NCBI GenBank assembly: GCA_937949945.1
Contig: CALFEQ010000199.1
Span: 117,016-181,015 of the forward strand
Origin: an uncultured Myxococcales bacterium
GTDB taxonomy: Bacteria; Myxococcota_A; Polyangia; Polyangiales; Polyangiaceae
DNA: 64,000 nt
Direction of reading: 5' to 3'
Shown here: piece by piece, positions 1-7,992 of the stretch
Layout of the letters: each line of letters begins with the position of its first letter
Numbering within the stretch: the first letter of the stretch is position 1
Notes under the pieces: generated by a model
Told to the model about the DNA's origin: nothing
Databases searched by the model: none
What the model saw: only the letters and a program-made list of their open reading frames with translations
Made by a program: the position numbers and the translations under genes

Positions 1-2
1 CG

Positions 3-1169
3 CGGTTCTGGGCGCGGCACGCCGGCGCGACGGCGTACGTGACGAAGACCGAGATCGACCGGCTCGTCGACGTGCTCGGCGACCTGATGTCCTCGCCGAG
101 GACGAGGCCTCCGCCCGCGGCGGCGCCGCCGATCGTCACGCGCGGCAACGTTCAGGAGCGGCTCTCGCAGCTCCTCGATGCATCGCTCTTCGAGTCGACG
201 ATCGCCGGCGAGGTCCGCGCGCTCGCCCAGAAGGCCGAGGAGCTCGAGCAGCTCTTCGAGGGCCTCGCCGCGCTCGCCTCGGACGTCGCCGGCTATCGCT
301 GGCTCGCGCTCGCCACCGACATCGGGCCTCCGCAGCTCAAGCAGACGACGCTGCTCGTCCACACGCATCCCGACCAGCGCGAAACGGCGGAGCGGGAGGC
401 GCGCGATGCGCTCGAGGTGGTCCCGCATCGACCGGAGCGGCGCAAGCCGGGCGAGGACGACAACGCGATCATCATCGCGGACTCGCGCGCGGTCGAGGCG
501 GAGTGGTCCACCCCGCCGATGTTGATGCCGGTCACGTTCGGCACGACCCCGATCGGCCGGATCGCGCTCTCGCCGTGCCGCCGCGGCGCCTCGCACGACG
601 ACCGGCGCTTCATCGCGCTGCTCGCCGCCGAGCTCGGCGGCCCGCTCCGGATGGCGGCGCTCGTCGCCGAGGCGCGGCGTCTCGCGTCGACGGACACGCT
701 GACGGGCCTGCTCAATCGCCGCGCGTTCCTCGAGAAGATCGACAAGGCGCGCGCGTCGGACAAGCTCTTCCCGATGAGCGTGCTCTTGCTGGACGTCGAT
801 CACTTCAAGAAGGTGAACGACACGCTCGGACACGACGCGGGGGACGCCGTCCTCCAGGGCGTCGCGCGCGTGCTCTCGAGCATCGCCCGCAAGAGCGATT
901 TCGTCGCCCGATGGGGCGGCGAGGAGTTCGTCGTCGCTCTCGCGCAGACGGGCGAGGTGGGCGCGCGCGTCGCCGCCGAGCGCGTCCGCCGCGCGATCGC
1001 GGAGGCGAAGTACGTCCTGCCGAACGGCACCGAGCATCGCGCCACGGCGTCCGTCGGTCTCGCCAGCGCGGAGAACGCCGACTGGAGCATCGACGAGCTG
1101 CTCGGCCGCGCGGACAAGGCGATGTACGCCGCGAAGCACCGCGGCCGGAACCGCGTCGAGACGGGCTGA
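3..1169 (+). CDS. Response regulator-type diguanylate cyclase (GGDEF), 5' end cut by window
   Basis: Predicted to make cyclic di-GMP from two GTP. The reading frame is open to the first bases of the window, and the residues before the first possible GTG start at 39 (HAGATAYVTKTEIDRL) look like the end of a receiver domain, with the conserved Lys of the 'GADDYLTKP' type. The real gene therefore probably starts upstream and encodes a PleD-like receiver-GGDEF protein; this is inference. Counting from the GTG, a GAF-like linker region spans about residues 40-205 and the GGDEF domain about 215-374. The active-site signature is GGEEF (293-297). An RKSD inhibitory-site motif (RxxD) lies exactly five residues before it, so both catalysis and product feedback look intact. 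It converges on the next gene. Confidence 0.88.
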   Translation, partial: RFWARHAGATAYVTKTEIDRLVDVLGDLMSSPRTRPPPAAAPPIVTRGNVQERLSQLLDASLFESTIAGEVRALAQKAEELEQLFEGLAALASDVAGYRWLALATDIGPPQLKQTTLLVHTHPDQRETAEREARDALEVVPHRPERRKPGEDDNAIIIADSRAVEAEWSTPPMLMPVTFGTTPIGRIALSPCRRGASHDDRRFIALLAAELGGPLRMAALVAEARRLASTDTLTGLLNRRAFLEKIDKARASDKLFPMSVLLLDVDHFKKVNDTLGHDAGDAVLQGVARVLSSIARKSDFVARWGGEEFVVALAQTGEVGARVAAERVRRAIAEAKYVLPNGTEHRATASVGLASAENADWSIDELLGRADKAMYAAKHRGRNRVETG

Positions 1170-1216
1170 GGCGGTTCCGTCGTTCCGGCGACTCGGCCGA
1201 GGCCGCGGGCGGGGCG

Positions 1217-1606
1217 TCAGCCCTCGGGGGCGTGACAGACCGCTTCGATGTTGTGGCCGTCGGGGTCGAGCACGAACGCGCCGTAGTAGTCCTTGTGATA
1301 CTGCGGGCGCAGGCCGGGCGCGCCGTTGTCCTTCCCGCCTGCCTCGAGGGCCGCACGGTAGAACTCGTCCACCTGCTTGCGGCTCTCCGCGCGGAAGGCG
1401 ACATGGAGGCGCGGCTCGTTCGGCGTGCCGGAGAGGATCCAGAAGTCGGGCTTGGGCGGGACGCCGAAGCCGAGGACCACGCGGCCGCCCGTGACCTCCT
1501 TCGGCGGGGAGATGAGCACCGTGTACCCGAGCGGCGCGAGGGCGCGTTCGTAGAACAGGCGGCTCTTTTCGGGGTCGCTCACGACGAGACCGAGATGATC
1601 GAGCAT
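1217..1606 (-). CDS. VOC family (glyoxalase/bleomycin-resistance fold) protein
   Basis: A 129-residue single-module vicinal-oxygen-chelate protein. It begins MLDHLGLVVSDPEKSRLFYE, where the His early in strand 1 is a usual metal ligand, and ends with the family pattern 'FVLDPDGHNIEAVCH', with Asp-Pro-Asp-Gly-His-Asn and a terminal Glu ligand. Substrate cannot be read from sequence; such proteins include lyases, dioxygenases and antibiotic-binding proteins. The ATG at 1606 is chosen because it starts directly at the fold; an in-frame upstream start at 1654 would add 16 Arg-rich residues without homology. It lies on the strand opposite to the preceding cyclase gene and is followed upstream by an unrelated barrel-like gene. 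Confidence 0.85.
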   Translation of the reverse strand: MLDHLGLVVSDPEKSRLFYERALAPLGYTVLISPPKEVTGGRVVLGFGVPPKPDFWILSGTPNEPRLHVAFRAESRKQVDEFYRAALEAGGKDNGAPGLRPQYHKDYYGAFVLDPDGHNIEAVCHAPEG

Positions 1607-1708
1607 GGGTGCGTTTCTACCACGACGACGGGCGCGTTGATGCTCGCCACGCATGGTGCGGAACGTGCGCGAACCGCGATGTTCGTGCGAAGTGCACGCG
1701 TTTCGCGC

Positions 1709-2524
1709 TCAGTACATGAACGACACGCGCAGCGCGGAGAAGAGGTTCATCCCGAGATCGTCGATCTGCGCGCCGCTGCCGAGCTGGATCTTCCAGGAGC
1801 GGTTCGGCTGCCAGTGGACCTGCGGCAGCACGACGAGGTCGGTCGTGCCGTCGTCCTCGAGGATCGAGTTCAGCTCGACGCCGAGGGTCACGTACGCGGA
1901 TGCGTCGAAGAAGACGCTCGGGTTGAACACGCCCGCAGCGCGTGGGCGCGGCGATCGCCGGCGATGGTGTGTCACGCTCCCGCCGATCATCGCGAGCGCG
2001 CTCCACCGGGCGTCGAAGCGCACCGCCGCGATGTACGTGGCGGTGCCGCGGCCCCCGGGGCCGCCGAACAGGTACTCGCCCATGGCGAGCCAGCCGTGGC
2101 TGAAGGCGGTCGCTCCGCCCGCCGGTAGCGTGCCCTGCACGGCCGCCTTGCACGCCTCGACGCCGAACGTGGTCGAGACGGGCAGCTCGACCTCGAAGCC
2201 GTAGCCCTTCTCGAACACCCACTCCAGCTCCGGGCCGCCGCGCAGCGCAGGGAAGCTCCCCAATGCGCCGTACGCGAGCACGTTGGCCTCGAGCTCACCC
2301 TTGCGCGCTCCGAGGCCGCGGACCATGTCGAACAGGAGCGGCTCCGGGATGTCGACGTGGTGCGGATCGAAGCCGAGCTCACGCTCGGTCGCGTCGGTGA
2401 TGCCGTCGTGATCGGAGTCGATGCTCTCGGGCGCGGGCGTGCTCGCCGCGGCCGACGTGGAGAGGGTGAGGGCGACGATCGCGACAGGAACCAGGAGGCG
2501 GCCTCGAACGGGCGCGATCGTCAT
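1709..2524 (-). CDS. Secreted/outer-membrane beta-barrel-like protein with a thrombospondin type-3-like Ca-binding motif
   Basis: This 271-residue protein begins with a signal peptide (about 1-27, ending STSAAAS). A single acidic calcium-loop motif, DSDHDGITDATERELG (about 36-51), of the thrombospondin type-3 kind follows. The rest alternates short aromatic and Gly-rich strands (for example YGFEVELPVSTTFGVE and ASAYVTLGVELNSILEDD) and ends in Tyr (RVSFMY). A C-terminal aromatic residue and this strand pattern suggest an outer-membrane barrel. No specific family was recognised. It probably measures or transports nothing identifiable from sequence alone. Gene order gives no partner: glutamate dehydrogenase lies upstream on the same strand, separated by 67 bases. 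Confidence 0.7.
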   Translation of the reverse strand: MTIAPVRGRLLVPVAIVALTLSTSAAASTPAPESIDSDHDGITDATERELGFDPHHVDIPEPLLFDMVRGLGARKGELEANVLAYGALGSFPALRGGPELEWVFEKGYGFEVELPVSTTFGVEACKAAVQGTLPAGGATAFSHGWLAMGEYLFGGPGGRGTATYIAAVRFDARWSALAMIGGSVTHHRRRSPRPRAAGVFNPSVFFDASAYVTLGVELNSILEDDGTTDLVVLPQVHWQPNRSWKIQLGSGAQIDDLGMNLFSALRVSFMY

Positions 2525-2591
2525 GCTCGCAGTATCGGCCAGGACGGCGTCGTCGTGTCCGGTGTTCTCCGGCAGAGCTCGTCGCCCGAAG

Positions 2592-3938
2592 TCAAATGAG
2601 CCCCTGCGCCGCCATCGCCTTCGCGACGCGGACGAAGCCGGCGACGTTCGCGCCCACGACGTAATTGCCCTTCGCGCCGACCTCCTCGGCCGTCTCGGCG
2701 CAGAGGCGATGGATCCGTCTCATGATGTCTTCGAGCCGTCGCTCCGTTTGCTCGAACGACCATCGGTCCCGCGAAGCGTTCTGCTGCATCTCGAGCGCGC
2801 TCGTCGCGACGCCGCCCGCGTTGGCGGCCTTTCCCGGGGCGTATGCGATCTTCGCGTCGAGAAAGATCTTTGCGCCCGCCGGAGTCGTCGGCATGTTCGC
2901 GCCCTCGCAGACGGCGATGCAGCCGTTCTCGACGAGCCTGCGGGCGTCGTCGGCGTCGAGCTCGTTTTGCGTGGCGCAGGGGAAGGCGATCTGGCAGGGC
3001 ACCTCCCACACCTTGCCTCCCTCCACGTATCGGGCCGACGGGTGCGTCTCGACGTAGTCGCGGATCCGGCGGCGCTGGACCTCTTTCAGCTCCTTGAGCC
3101 GAGTGACGTCGATCCCGTGCTCGTCGTAGACGTAGCCGTTCGAGTCCGAGCAGGCCACGACGCGACCACCGAGCTGCATCACCTTCTCGATGGTGTAGAT
3201 GGCGACCTTGCCCGAGCCGGACACGATGCACCGTTTGCCCTCGAGCGAGTCGCCGTGCTCGCGCAGCATCTCCTGCACGAAGTAGGCGGCGCCGTAGCCG
3301 GTGGCTTCGGCACGGACGAAGGAGCCCCCGTAGTCGATGCCCTTCCCGGTGAGCACGCCAGCCTCGTAGCGCTTCGTGAGCCGACGGTACTGCCCGAAGA
3401 GGTAGCCGACCTCGCGTGCGCCGACACCGACGTCGCCGGCGGGTACGTCGGTGTCCTCGCCGAGGTACCGGAAGAGCTCCGTCATGAAGCTCTGACAGAA
3501 GCGCATCACCTCGTCGTCGCTCTTGCCCTTCGGGTCGAAGTCCGCGCCTCCCTTCGCGCCGCCGAGCGGAAGTCCGGTGAGCGCGTTCTTGAAGACCTGC
3601 TCGAACGCGAGGAACTTGACGATGCCGAGATTGACCGACGGGTGGAACCGGAGCCCGCCTTTGTAGGGACCGAGCGCGCTGTTGTACTGGACGCGGAAGC
3701 CGCGGTTGACGTGCACTTCGCCACGGTCGTCCTGCCACACCACGCGGAAGACGATCTGCCGCTCGGGCTCGCAAATGCGCTCGATGATCTTCCGCTCGGC
3801 GAGCTCGGGGTGCTTCGCGATCGCCGGACGGATTGCGTCGAGCACCTCGCGCACGGCTCGGTGGAGCTCGACCTCTCCCGGGTTTCGGCGAACGACCTCT
3901 TCGTAGATCGACGTGAGCTGCGCTCCGTTCTTCCGCAT
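2592..3938 (-). CDS. gdhA: NADP-specific glutamate dehydrogenase
   Basis: Catalyses reductive amination of 2-oxoglutarate with ammonia and NADPH to give glutamate in the cytosol. The 448-residue length is that of the hexameric bacterial/fungal NADP enzymes. Family blocks are intact: PYKGGLRFHPSVNLGIVKFL (about 91-110), the catalytic LPLGGAKGGADFDPKGKSD (Lys129) and GDVGVGAREVGYLFGQYRRL. The Rossmann turn GSGKVAIYTIEK (near 240) has a Ser after the first Gly, as in NADP-type enzymes. The ATG at 3938 gives the usual N-terminus. It appears monocistronic, and a divergent membrane-protein gene lies about 210 bases away. Confidence 0.96.
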   Translation of the reverse strand: MRKNGAQLTSIYEEVVRRNPGEVELHRAVREVLDAIRPAIAKHPELAERKIIERICEPERQIVFRVVWQDDRGEVHVNRGFRVQYNSALGPYKGGLRFHPSVNLGIVKFLAFEQVFKNALTGLPLGGAKGGADFDPKGKSDDEVMRFCQSFMTELFRYLGEDTDVPAGDVGVGAREVGYLFGQYRRLTKRYEAGVLTGKGIDYGGSFVRAEATGYGAAYFVQEMLREHGDSLEGKRCIVSGSGKVAIYTIEKVMQLGGRVVACSDSNGYVYDEHGIDVTRLKELKEVQRRRIRDYVETHPSARYVEGGKVWEVPCQIAFPCATQNELDADDARRLVENGCIAVCEGANMPTTPAGAKIFLDAKIAYAPGKAANAGGVATSALEMQQNASRDRWSFEQTERRLEDIMRRIHRLCAETAEEVGAKGNYVVGANVAGFVRVAKAMAAQGLI

Positions 3939-4150
3939 GCGCGCGCCTGCTCGAGCCCTCGTGTCGGAAGCACGCGAAGAGCGTGCCGCTCCCGAGAGCG
4001 GCGCTCGCTCGGGCTCGCTCGGCGCGAGCCGCTCGAGCGTCGTCCGGGCTCGGCGGCGGACTTCGTCGGTGCCCCGACCGATGTGACGACGCTCCCTCGC
4101 ACGGGACCGCTCGCTGGCGGCTGGCGAGCGCGCATGGGAAACTCGGCTGC

Positions 4151-5227
4151 GTGGAGCCCGCGACGATCGCGATCCTCTCGAAGGATTACCTGTCGAACGC
4201 CGTCTCGCAGGTGGTCGTCTACGGACTTCACCTCGCGCTCCCGGCGGCGATCGCCTGCATCGCGCTGATCTCGTTCATCGTCGTGTCCGCGCGTGCGCGC
4301 AGCGCCGATGCGCAGTTCCGCGACGGGCCGCCTCGGGGGCCTGGTCGAGCCGCCGTGCGCGGGCGCGTCGAATTCGCGACCGGGAGCCCCTTCGCCGTAC
4401 GCGTCTCGATCGAGCAGGTCGGGGAAGAGCGCAAGACCAAGAACGGATGGACCCACGAGTGGAGAGAGACGCAGCGGAGGGTGGACGCCGCGCCCTTCTA
4501 CCTCCGCGGGCAGAACGGCGAGCGCCTCCGCGTCGAGCCCGACGGCGGAGTCGTCCTCATCGACGATCCTTCGAGCACGATCCCCGGCGGGATGGGCCGG
4601 CGGACGCGCGTGGTGGAGCTGTCGCCCGGCGAGGAGGTGTATGCGATCGGCGCTCTTCAGCCGGGGCACGATCCCGAGGCACGGGTCGGCTACCGCGATC
4701 CGCGCGGCGTCCTCGTCCTGCGCCGCCCGTCGCTGCAGGAGCCGCTGATGCTGTCGTCGGGGCCGCTCGGCGACCACATCCGCAGAGAACGCGGCGTACA
4801 CCTCGCGGCGATGATCGCGAGCGCGGTGTTCGTCGTCGTCTTCCAGATCGCCGACGTGGGCTTCCACATCAGGACCCTCGTCGGCGAGCCGACGGTGGGG
4901 CAGGTCACGCACCTCGAGAGGGTCACCGGCAAGAACAGCGCGTGTGTGCTGACCGTCCGAGCTCCCGACGGCGACGAGTTCTCCGAGGACGTCTCTTACG
5001 ATTGGTGCGGTTCGCTCCACTCCGGCGTGCAGGTGCCGATCGTGCACGTCCCCGGCTGGAGCTTTTTCTCGCAGGTCGGCAAGGACGCCGGCGTCAGCGC
5101 CGCCGCGCTGATCGCCTGGCTTCCCTTCTTCGGTTTGTTCCTCGTCGCCTACGCACTCGGCAGGCCGAAGCCGTGGTGGCGGGCGAGGCTCGTCGAGTCG
5201 GGCAACGGCCGCCTACCGGCGAGCTGA
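4151..5227 (+). CDS. Integral membrane protein with a GIDE-like extracytoplasmic domain
   Basis: From the GTG at 4151 (MEPATIAILSKDYL) the protein has 358 residues. A transmembrane helix lies near the N-terminus (VVYGLHLALPAAIACIALISFIVV). A soluble beta-rich segment (about 55-195) contains 'RRTRVVELSPGEEVYAIGAL', similar to the GIDE domain of MUL1-type membrane proteins. Another helix (LAAMIASAVFVVVFQIADVG) follows, then a Cys-containing loop and a last helix (AALIAWLPFFGLFLVAYALG). Function is unknown; the GIDE resemblance is a family guess. An in-frame frame extends back to 3983, but that stretch is Arg/Ala-rich and has no membrane or domain features, so the shorter start is preferred. Confidence 0.65.
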   Translation: MEPATIAILSKDYLSNAVSQVVVYGLHLALPAAIACIALISFIVVSARARSADAQFRDGPPRGPGRAAVRGRVEFATGSPFAVRVSIEQVGEERKTKNGWTHEWRETQRRVDAAPFYLRGQNGERLRVEPDGGVVLIDDPSSTIPGGMGRRTRVVELSPGEEVYAIGALQPGHDPEARVGYRDPRGVLVLRRPSLQEPLMLSSGPLGDHIRRERGVHLAAMIASAVFVVVFQIADVGFHIRTLVGEPTVGQVTHLERVTGKNSACVLTVRAPDGDEFSEDVSYDWCGSLHSGVQVPIVHVPGWSFFSQVGKDAGVSAAALIAWLPFFGLFLVAYALGRPKPWWRARLVESGNGRLPAS

Positions 5228-5247
5228 GCGAGCTCCGCAGGCTCAGC
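5223..5247. terminator. Stem-loop between convergent genes
   Basis: A 7-base inverted repeat, GCTGAGC (5223-5229) and GCTCAGC (5241-5247), spans the two stop codons of convergent genes. It could act as a bidirectional terminator. There is no T-tract, so this is weak support. Confidence 0.3.
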
Positions 5248-5644
5248 GCCAGATTTCGCCTTTGGCTCCGTCGATCGTGACGATGTCGCCCTTGCGCAGG
5301 ACGATGTCCCCGTCGTTGCTCGCGTCGTCGCCGGTGGAGTCTCGCCAGACGGTGAGGCTGCCGTTCGCGTAGTCGATGTGGAGGGACGAGCACGATGTGA
5401 TGCAAGGCTTGCCGAGGCTGCGCGCGACGATGGCGGCGTCACCCGTGATCCCTCCGCGCGTGGTGATGATGCCCGCCGCCGCCTTCATGCCCGGCACGTC
5501 CTCGGGCGTCGTCTCGATCCGGACGAGGATGACGGATTGACCCTTCGAGCCGAGCTCCACGGCCTCGTCCGAATGAAAGACGATCGCGCCGGTGGCCGTA
5601 CCCGGGCTGGCGCCCATTCCCTTCGCGAGAAGCTCCTTGCCCAT
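5243..5644 (-). CDS. Stand-alone PEP-utilising enzyme mobile domain, catalytic His replaced by Asp
   Basis: This 133-residue protein is only the swivelling phosphohistidine domain of pyruvate phosphate dikinase and PEP synthase. It opens MGKELLAKGMGASPGTATG (family 'G.gASPG.A.G'), continues VRIETTPEDVPGMKAAAGI and ends GDIVTIDGAKGEIW, which closes this domain in PPDK. In active enzymes the key segment is TxRGGMTSHAAVVAR, whose His carries the phosphate. Here it reads TTRGGITGDAAIVAR, so Ser-His is Gly-Asp and the phosphoryl-carrying His is gone. The codons are clean, with no frameshift. It probably binds or regulates rather than transfers phosphate in the ordinary way; that is inference. It follows the zinc-ribbon membrane gene by 11 bases and is likely in one operon with it. 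Confidence 0.82.
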   Translation of the reverse strand: MGKELLAKGMGASPGTATGAIVFHSDEAVELGSKGQSVILVRIETTPEDVPGMKAAAGIITTRGGITGDAAIVARSLGKPCITSCSSLHIDYANGSLTVWRDSTGDDASNDGDIVLRKGDIVTIDGAKGEIWR

Positions 5645-5655
5645 CGATCGACTCC

Positions 5656-6516
5656 TCAGCTCTCGGCTGCTCCTTCCGCCGCCGCGACCTTCTTCGAAGA
5701 CGCCGCCGCGATGCGCTCGGAGGACGCCTCGTCGTCGGTCTCCTCGTCGGCATCGCTCGGATCATCATCCGCATCCGACGGCCGGAGGTGTACGAGCGAG
5801 TTGCCGCACTTGCACTTCTTCGGGACCGAGCGCTTGTAGTAGACGCGCTCGCATCGCGGGCACACGCGCGCGTCGGGCTCGTACGAGATGATCTTGCCCG
5901 TATTGGCGTCCCTCTTGCCGACCACCTGGAGCGGCTCGAGCGCGAGCTTCTGGCCGGCGTGCTCGGATGCAGCGGGCATCTTGTCGAGCGTCTCGTCCGG
6001 GATGTCCACGCGGCGCGGGATGCGATCGAGCGCCTCCTTCAGGACCCAGCCGACGCCTTCCGGGTGGCTCTTGAGGGAGATCTTGAACGTCCAGTCGACG
6101 CCGGACTCGTCCTTGCCCGTGACCACGAGCGCCATCGCGTCGGCGTCGAACGTGATCTTCTCGACGGCCCACCACGGCATGCGCCGGAGATCGCCCTTCT
6201 CGACGGAGATGCCCGGATCGCCCACGCGGATCGGCGACTCGCTGCTCGTGCCGACCCAGATCGTGATGCCCATGATCACCGCGCCGGCGGCGATGAGATA
6301 CGACGGCACCGGCTTGAGCTTCTCGTCCTCGGCGAAGCTCTGCGCGTAGAAGTAGCCCCACAAGCCGGCGCCGAGCAGGAGCGCAGCGAGGGCGCCGAGC
6401 GTGCGGACGAGCGCGGGGCTCGTCGACGCCTGCGGAACGAACCGGCGTTCCTCGCGACGAATGCCGCCGCGGCGCTTGTCCTTCTTGGTCGTCTGCTTTC
6501 CCTTCTTCTTCGCCAT
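5656..6516 (-). CDS. Two-helix membrane protein with C-terminal zinc ribbon
   Basis: This 286-residue protein has a Lys/Arg-rich N-terminus (about 1-26). Two transmembrane helices follow (TLGALAALLLGAGLWGYFY, about 39-57, and SYLIAAGAVIMGITIWVG, about 72-89), then a PH-like beta domain (about 95-170). A zinc ribbon CPRCERVYYKRSVPKKCKCG (CxxC...CxC) precedes an acidic Asp/Glu/Ala-rich tail. Function is unknown. The pairing with the PEP mobile-domain gene 11 bases downstream suggests joint expression. The start is the ATG at 6516, followed by MAKKKGKQTTKKDKRR. Confidence 0.7.
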   Translation of the reverse strand: MAKKKGKQTTKKDKRRGGIRREERRFVPQASTSPALVRTLGALAALLLGAGLWGYFYAQSFAEDEKLKPVPSYLIAAGAVIMGITIWVGTSSESPIRVGDPGISVEKGDLRRMPWWAVEKITFDADAMALVVTGKDESGVDWTFKISLKSHPEGVGWVLKEALDRIPRRVDIPDETLDKMPAASEHAGQKLALEPLQVVGKRDANTGKIISYEPDARVCPRCERVYYKRSVPKKCKCGNSLVHLRPSDADDDPSDADEETDDEASSERIAAASSKKVAAAEGAAES

Positions 6517-6676
6517 CGGTCAGCCTTCCAAGCCGGTGCGAGCAGCGAGCACCTCGGCCATTGCGCAAAGTCTTCTAGCGGGAAACCCGGTGCGGCGCGA
6601 GCCCGGACGGGCGATCGGAGCCCGAGACCACGACGCGACGCTCCGCCGGGGACGCCGAGCCGAAACGCGCGCGCCG

Positions 6677-7291
6677 CTACTTCGAGAGGACGGCGAGCGC
6701 TTCTTTGATGAGGTCGGGCAGCGGGAGCTCGACGAGCTTGGGCCCGAGCTGCTCGACGGCGCGCTCCGCCTCGCTGGCGCGGTAGCCCATGTTCACGAGG
6801 GCCCGCGCGAGCACGTCGCCGTTCGAGCTCGATGGCGGCGAGGCCGGGATCGGCGCGCCGGGCGCCCGCGGCGGCGCGGCCTGGAGGACGGGGAGCTTGT
6901 CCTTCAGCTCGAGGAGGAGGCGCTCGGCCGTCTTCTTGCCGATCCCGTTGATGGCGGTGAGCTTGCCGAGCTCCCTCCGGGCGATGGCCTGACCGAGCTC
7001 GTGCGCGGGCAGGGCGGAGAGCACGGCGATCGCCGTCTTCGGCCCGACGCTGCTCACGCCGATCAGCGTGCGGAACGCGAGCCGGTCGCCCTCGGACGCG
7101 AATCCGAACAGCGAGATCTGGTCCTCGCGCACGTGCGTGTGCACGAACAGCGTGACGTTGCCGTCGGCGTCGGTCTTCGCCCGCCCGATCGTCCCGATCG
7201 GCACGGTGAGCTCGTATCCGACGCCGTTCACGTCGATGACGGTGGTGCCGTCGTCCTCCTCGATCACCTTGCCCGTCAGGCGTCCGATCAT
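6677..7291 (-). CDS. ruvA: Holliday junction branch migration protein RuvA
   Basis: RuvA binds four-way DNA junctions and loads the RuvB motor. The 204 residues have the standard three-domain plan. The OB-fold begins MIGRLTGKVIEEDDGTTVID, with the acidic-pin region around DQISLFGF. Tandem helix-hairpin-helix motifs follow (LIGVSSVGPKTAIAVLSAL and LTAINGIGKKTAERLLLELK). A Pro/Ala/Ser-rich linker (about 140-158) leads to the C-terminal UBA-like domain (LARALVNMGYRASEAERAVEQL) that contacts RuvB. No ruvB or ruvC lies next to it in this window. Confidence 0.97.
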   Translation of the reverse strand: MIGRLTGKVIEEDDGTTVIDVNGVGYELTVPIGTIGRAKTDADGNVTLFVHTHVREDQISLFGFASEGDRLAFRTLIGVSSVGPKTAIAVLSALPAHELGQAIARRELGKLTAINGIGKKTAERLLLELKDKLPVLQAAPPRAPGAPIPASPPSSSNGDVLARALVNMGYRASEAERAVEQLGPKLVELPLPDLIKEALAVLSK

Positions 7292-7324
7292 CGGGCGAGC
7301 ACGATACCCGACGCGAGCGGAGAC

Positions 7325-7377
7325 GTCAGGCCTCAGGACTGAGGCCTGACTCCCCTGGAGCCTGGAGCCTGGAGCCT
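7325..7377. repeat. Heptad repeat (CTGGAGC)x3 plus 11-bp palindrome, 3' of the cytochrome-like lipoprotein gene
   Basis: A perfect inverted repeat GTCAGGCCTCA (7325-7335) / TGAGGCCTGAC (7340-7350) with loop GGAC is followed by three tandem copies of CTGGAGC (7355-7375). In the direction of the gene ending at 7382, GGCTCCA copies begin a few bases after the stop codon. The palindrome core contains AGGACTG, the second heptad of the family seen elsewhere in the window. It may double as a terminator stem. Confidence 0.85.
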
Positions 7378-7381
7378 CCCC

Positions 7382-7885
7382 TCAATCGTTCTTCGCCCCT
7401 TGGGCGATCCAGCGGCGGACCGTGTCCCGCGCCTCGAGCGGGAGCGTCTCGCCGTTGCGCGGCATCGACTGGCCGCAGTCGCCGTCGATGCACTGCGCGT
7501 CGAGCACGCAGTGGCTGCCGTCCATTTTGCGCATCAAGAAGCTCTCTCTCGGGTCGCCCGGCTTCACGAAGGACATCGTCGGGAGCTTGCTCGAGCGGAC
7601 GTCGACGAGGGCACGATGGACGGACGAAGGGTCGCTGCCCCCGAGGAAGACGCCGTTCGGGTTGCTCACGGACCCGTGGCACGTGGTAAACGCGCAGCTC
7701 TGCCCGAAGATGGGCATGACGTCCTTCGAGAACGAGACAAGCGGGCTCTGGAGATCGAGCGAGGCCGGCGGAGAGTAGTCTTCGCAGGTGCTCGAGTCGG
7801 GGCAGCCGCCCAGTGGGACGGAGAGCGCGACGACCGTGACGAAGGCGGCGCCGATGCCTGCCGAGCCCAACGAAGCGAGGCGCAT
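7382..7885 (-). CDS. Small lipoprotein with cytochrome c-like CX4CH motif
   Basis: A 167-residue lipoprotein. The signal peptide ends in lipobox LGGC (MRLASLGSAGIGAAFVTVVALSVPLGGC). The body has SFSKDVMPIFGQSCAFTTCHGS, the context of a c-type haem site, but the spacing is C-x4-C-H instead of C-x2-C-H. A late SMPRNGETLPLEARDTVRRWIAQGA resembles the Met-ligand and final-helix region of myxobacterial 'cytochrome c domain' proteins. Two further Cys pairs (HCVLDAQCIDGDCGQ) are present. It may bind haem covalently or use the Cys for disulfides; the sequence alone does not decide. The ATG at 7885 starts directly at the signal peptide. Confidence 0.75.
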   Translation of the reverse strand: MRLASLGSAGIGAAFVTVVALSVPLGGCPDSSTCEDYSPPASLDLQSPLVSFSKDVMPIFGQSCAFTTCHGSVSNPNGVFLGGSDPSSVHRALVDVRSSKLPTMSFVKPGDPRESFLMRKMDGSHCVLDAQCIDGDCGQSMPRNGETLPLEARDTVRRWIAQGAKND

Positions 7886-7992
7886 GGCGCTTCCCTTAGC
7901 ACGACGTGGGGGCGGCTCAATCCGCGCCGCTCGACGGAGGCGCGAGGCATTTTGTTGCCCGTCTCGGGGGCTGCGCGTTAGAACGCCTGCCG

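Noticed and set aside
2421..4268. Long open frame opposite glutamate dehydrogenase (about 600 codons)
   Set aside because: It is antisense to a perfectly conserved gene, Arg/Leu/Val-rich, and has no domain; such frames arise from GC-rich third positions.
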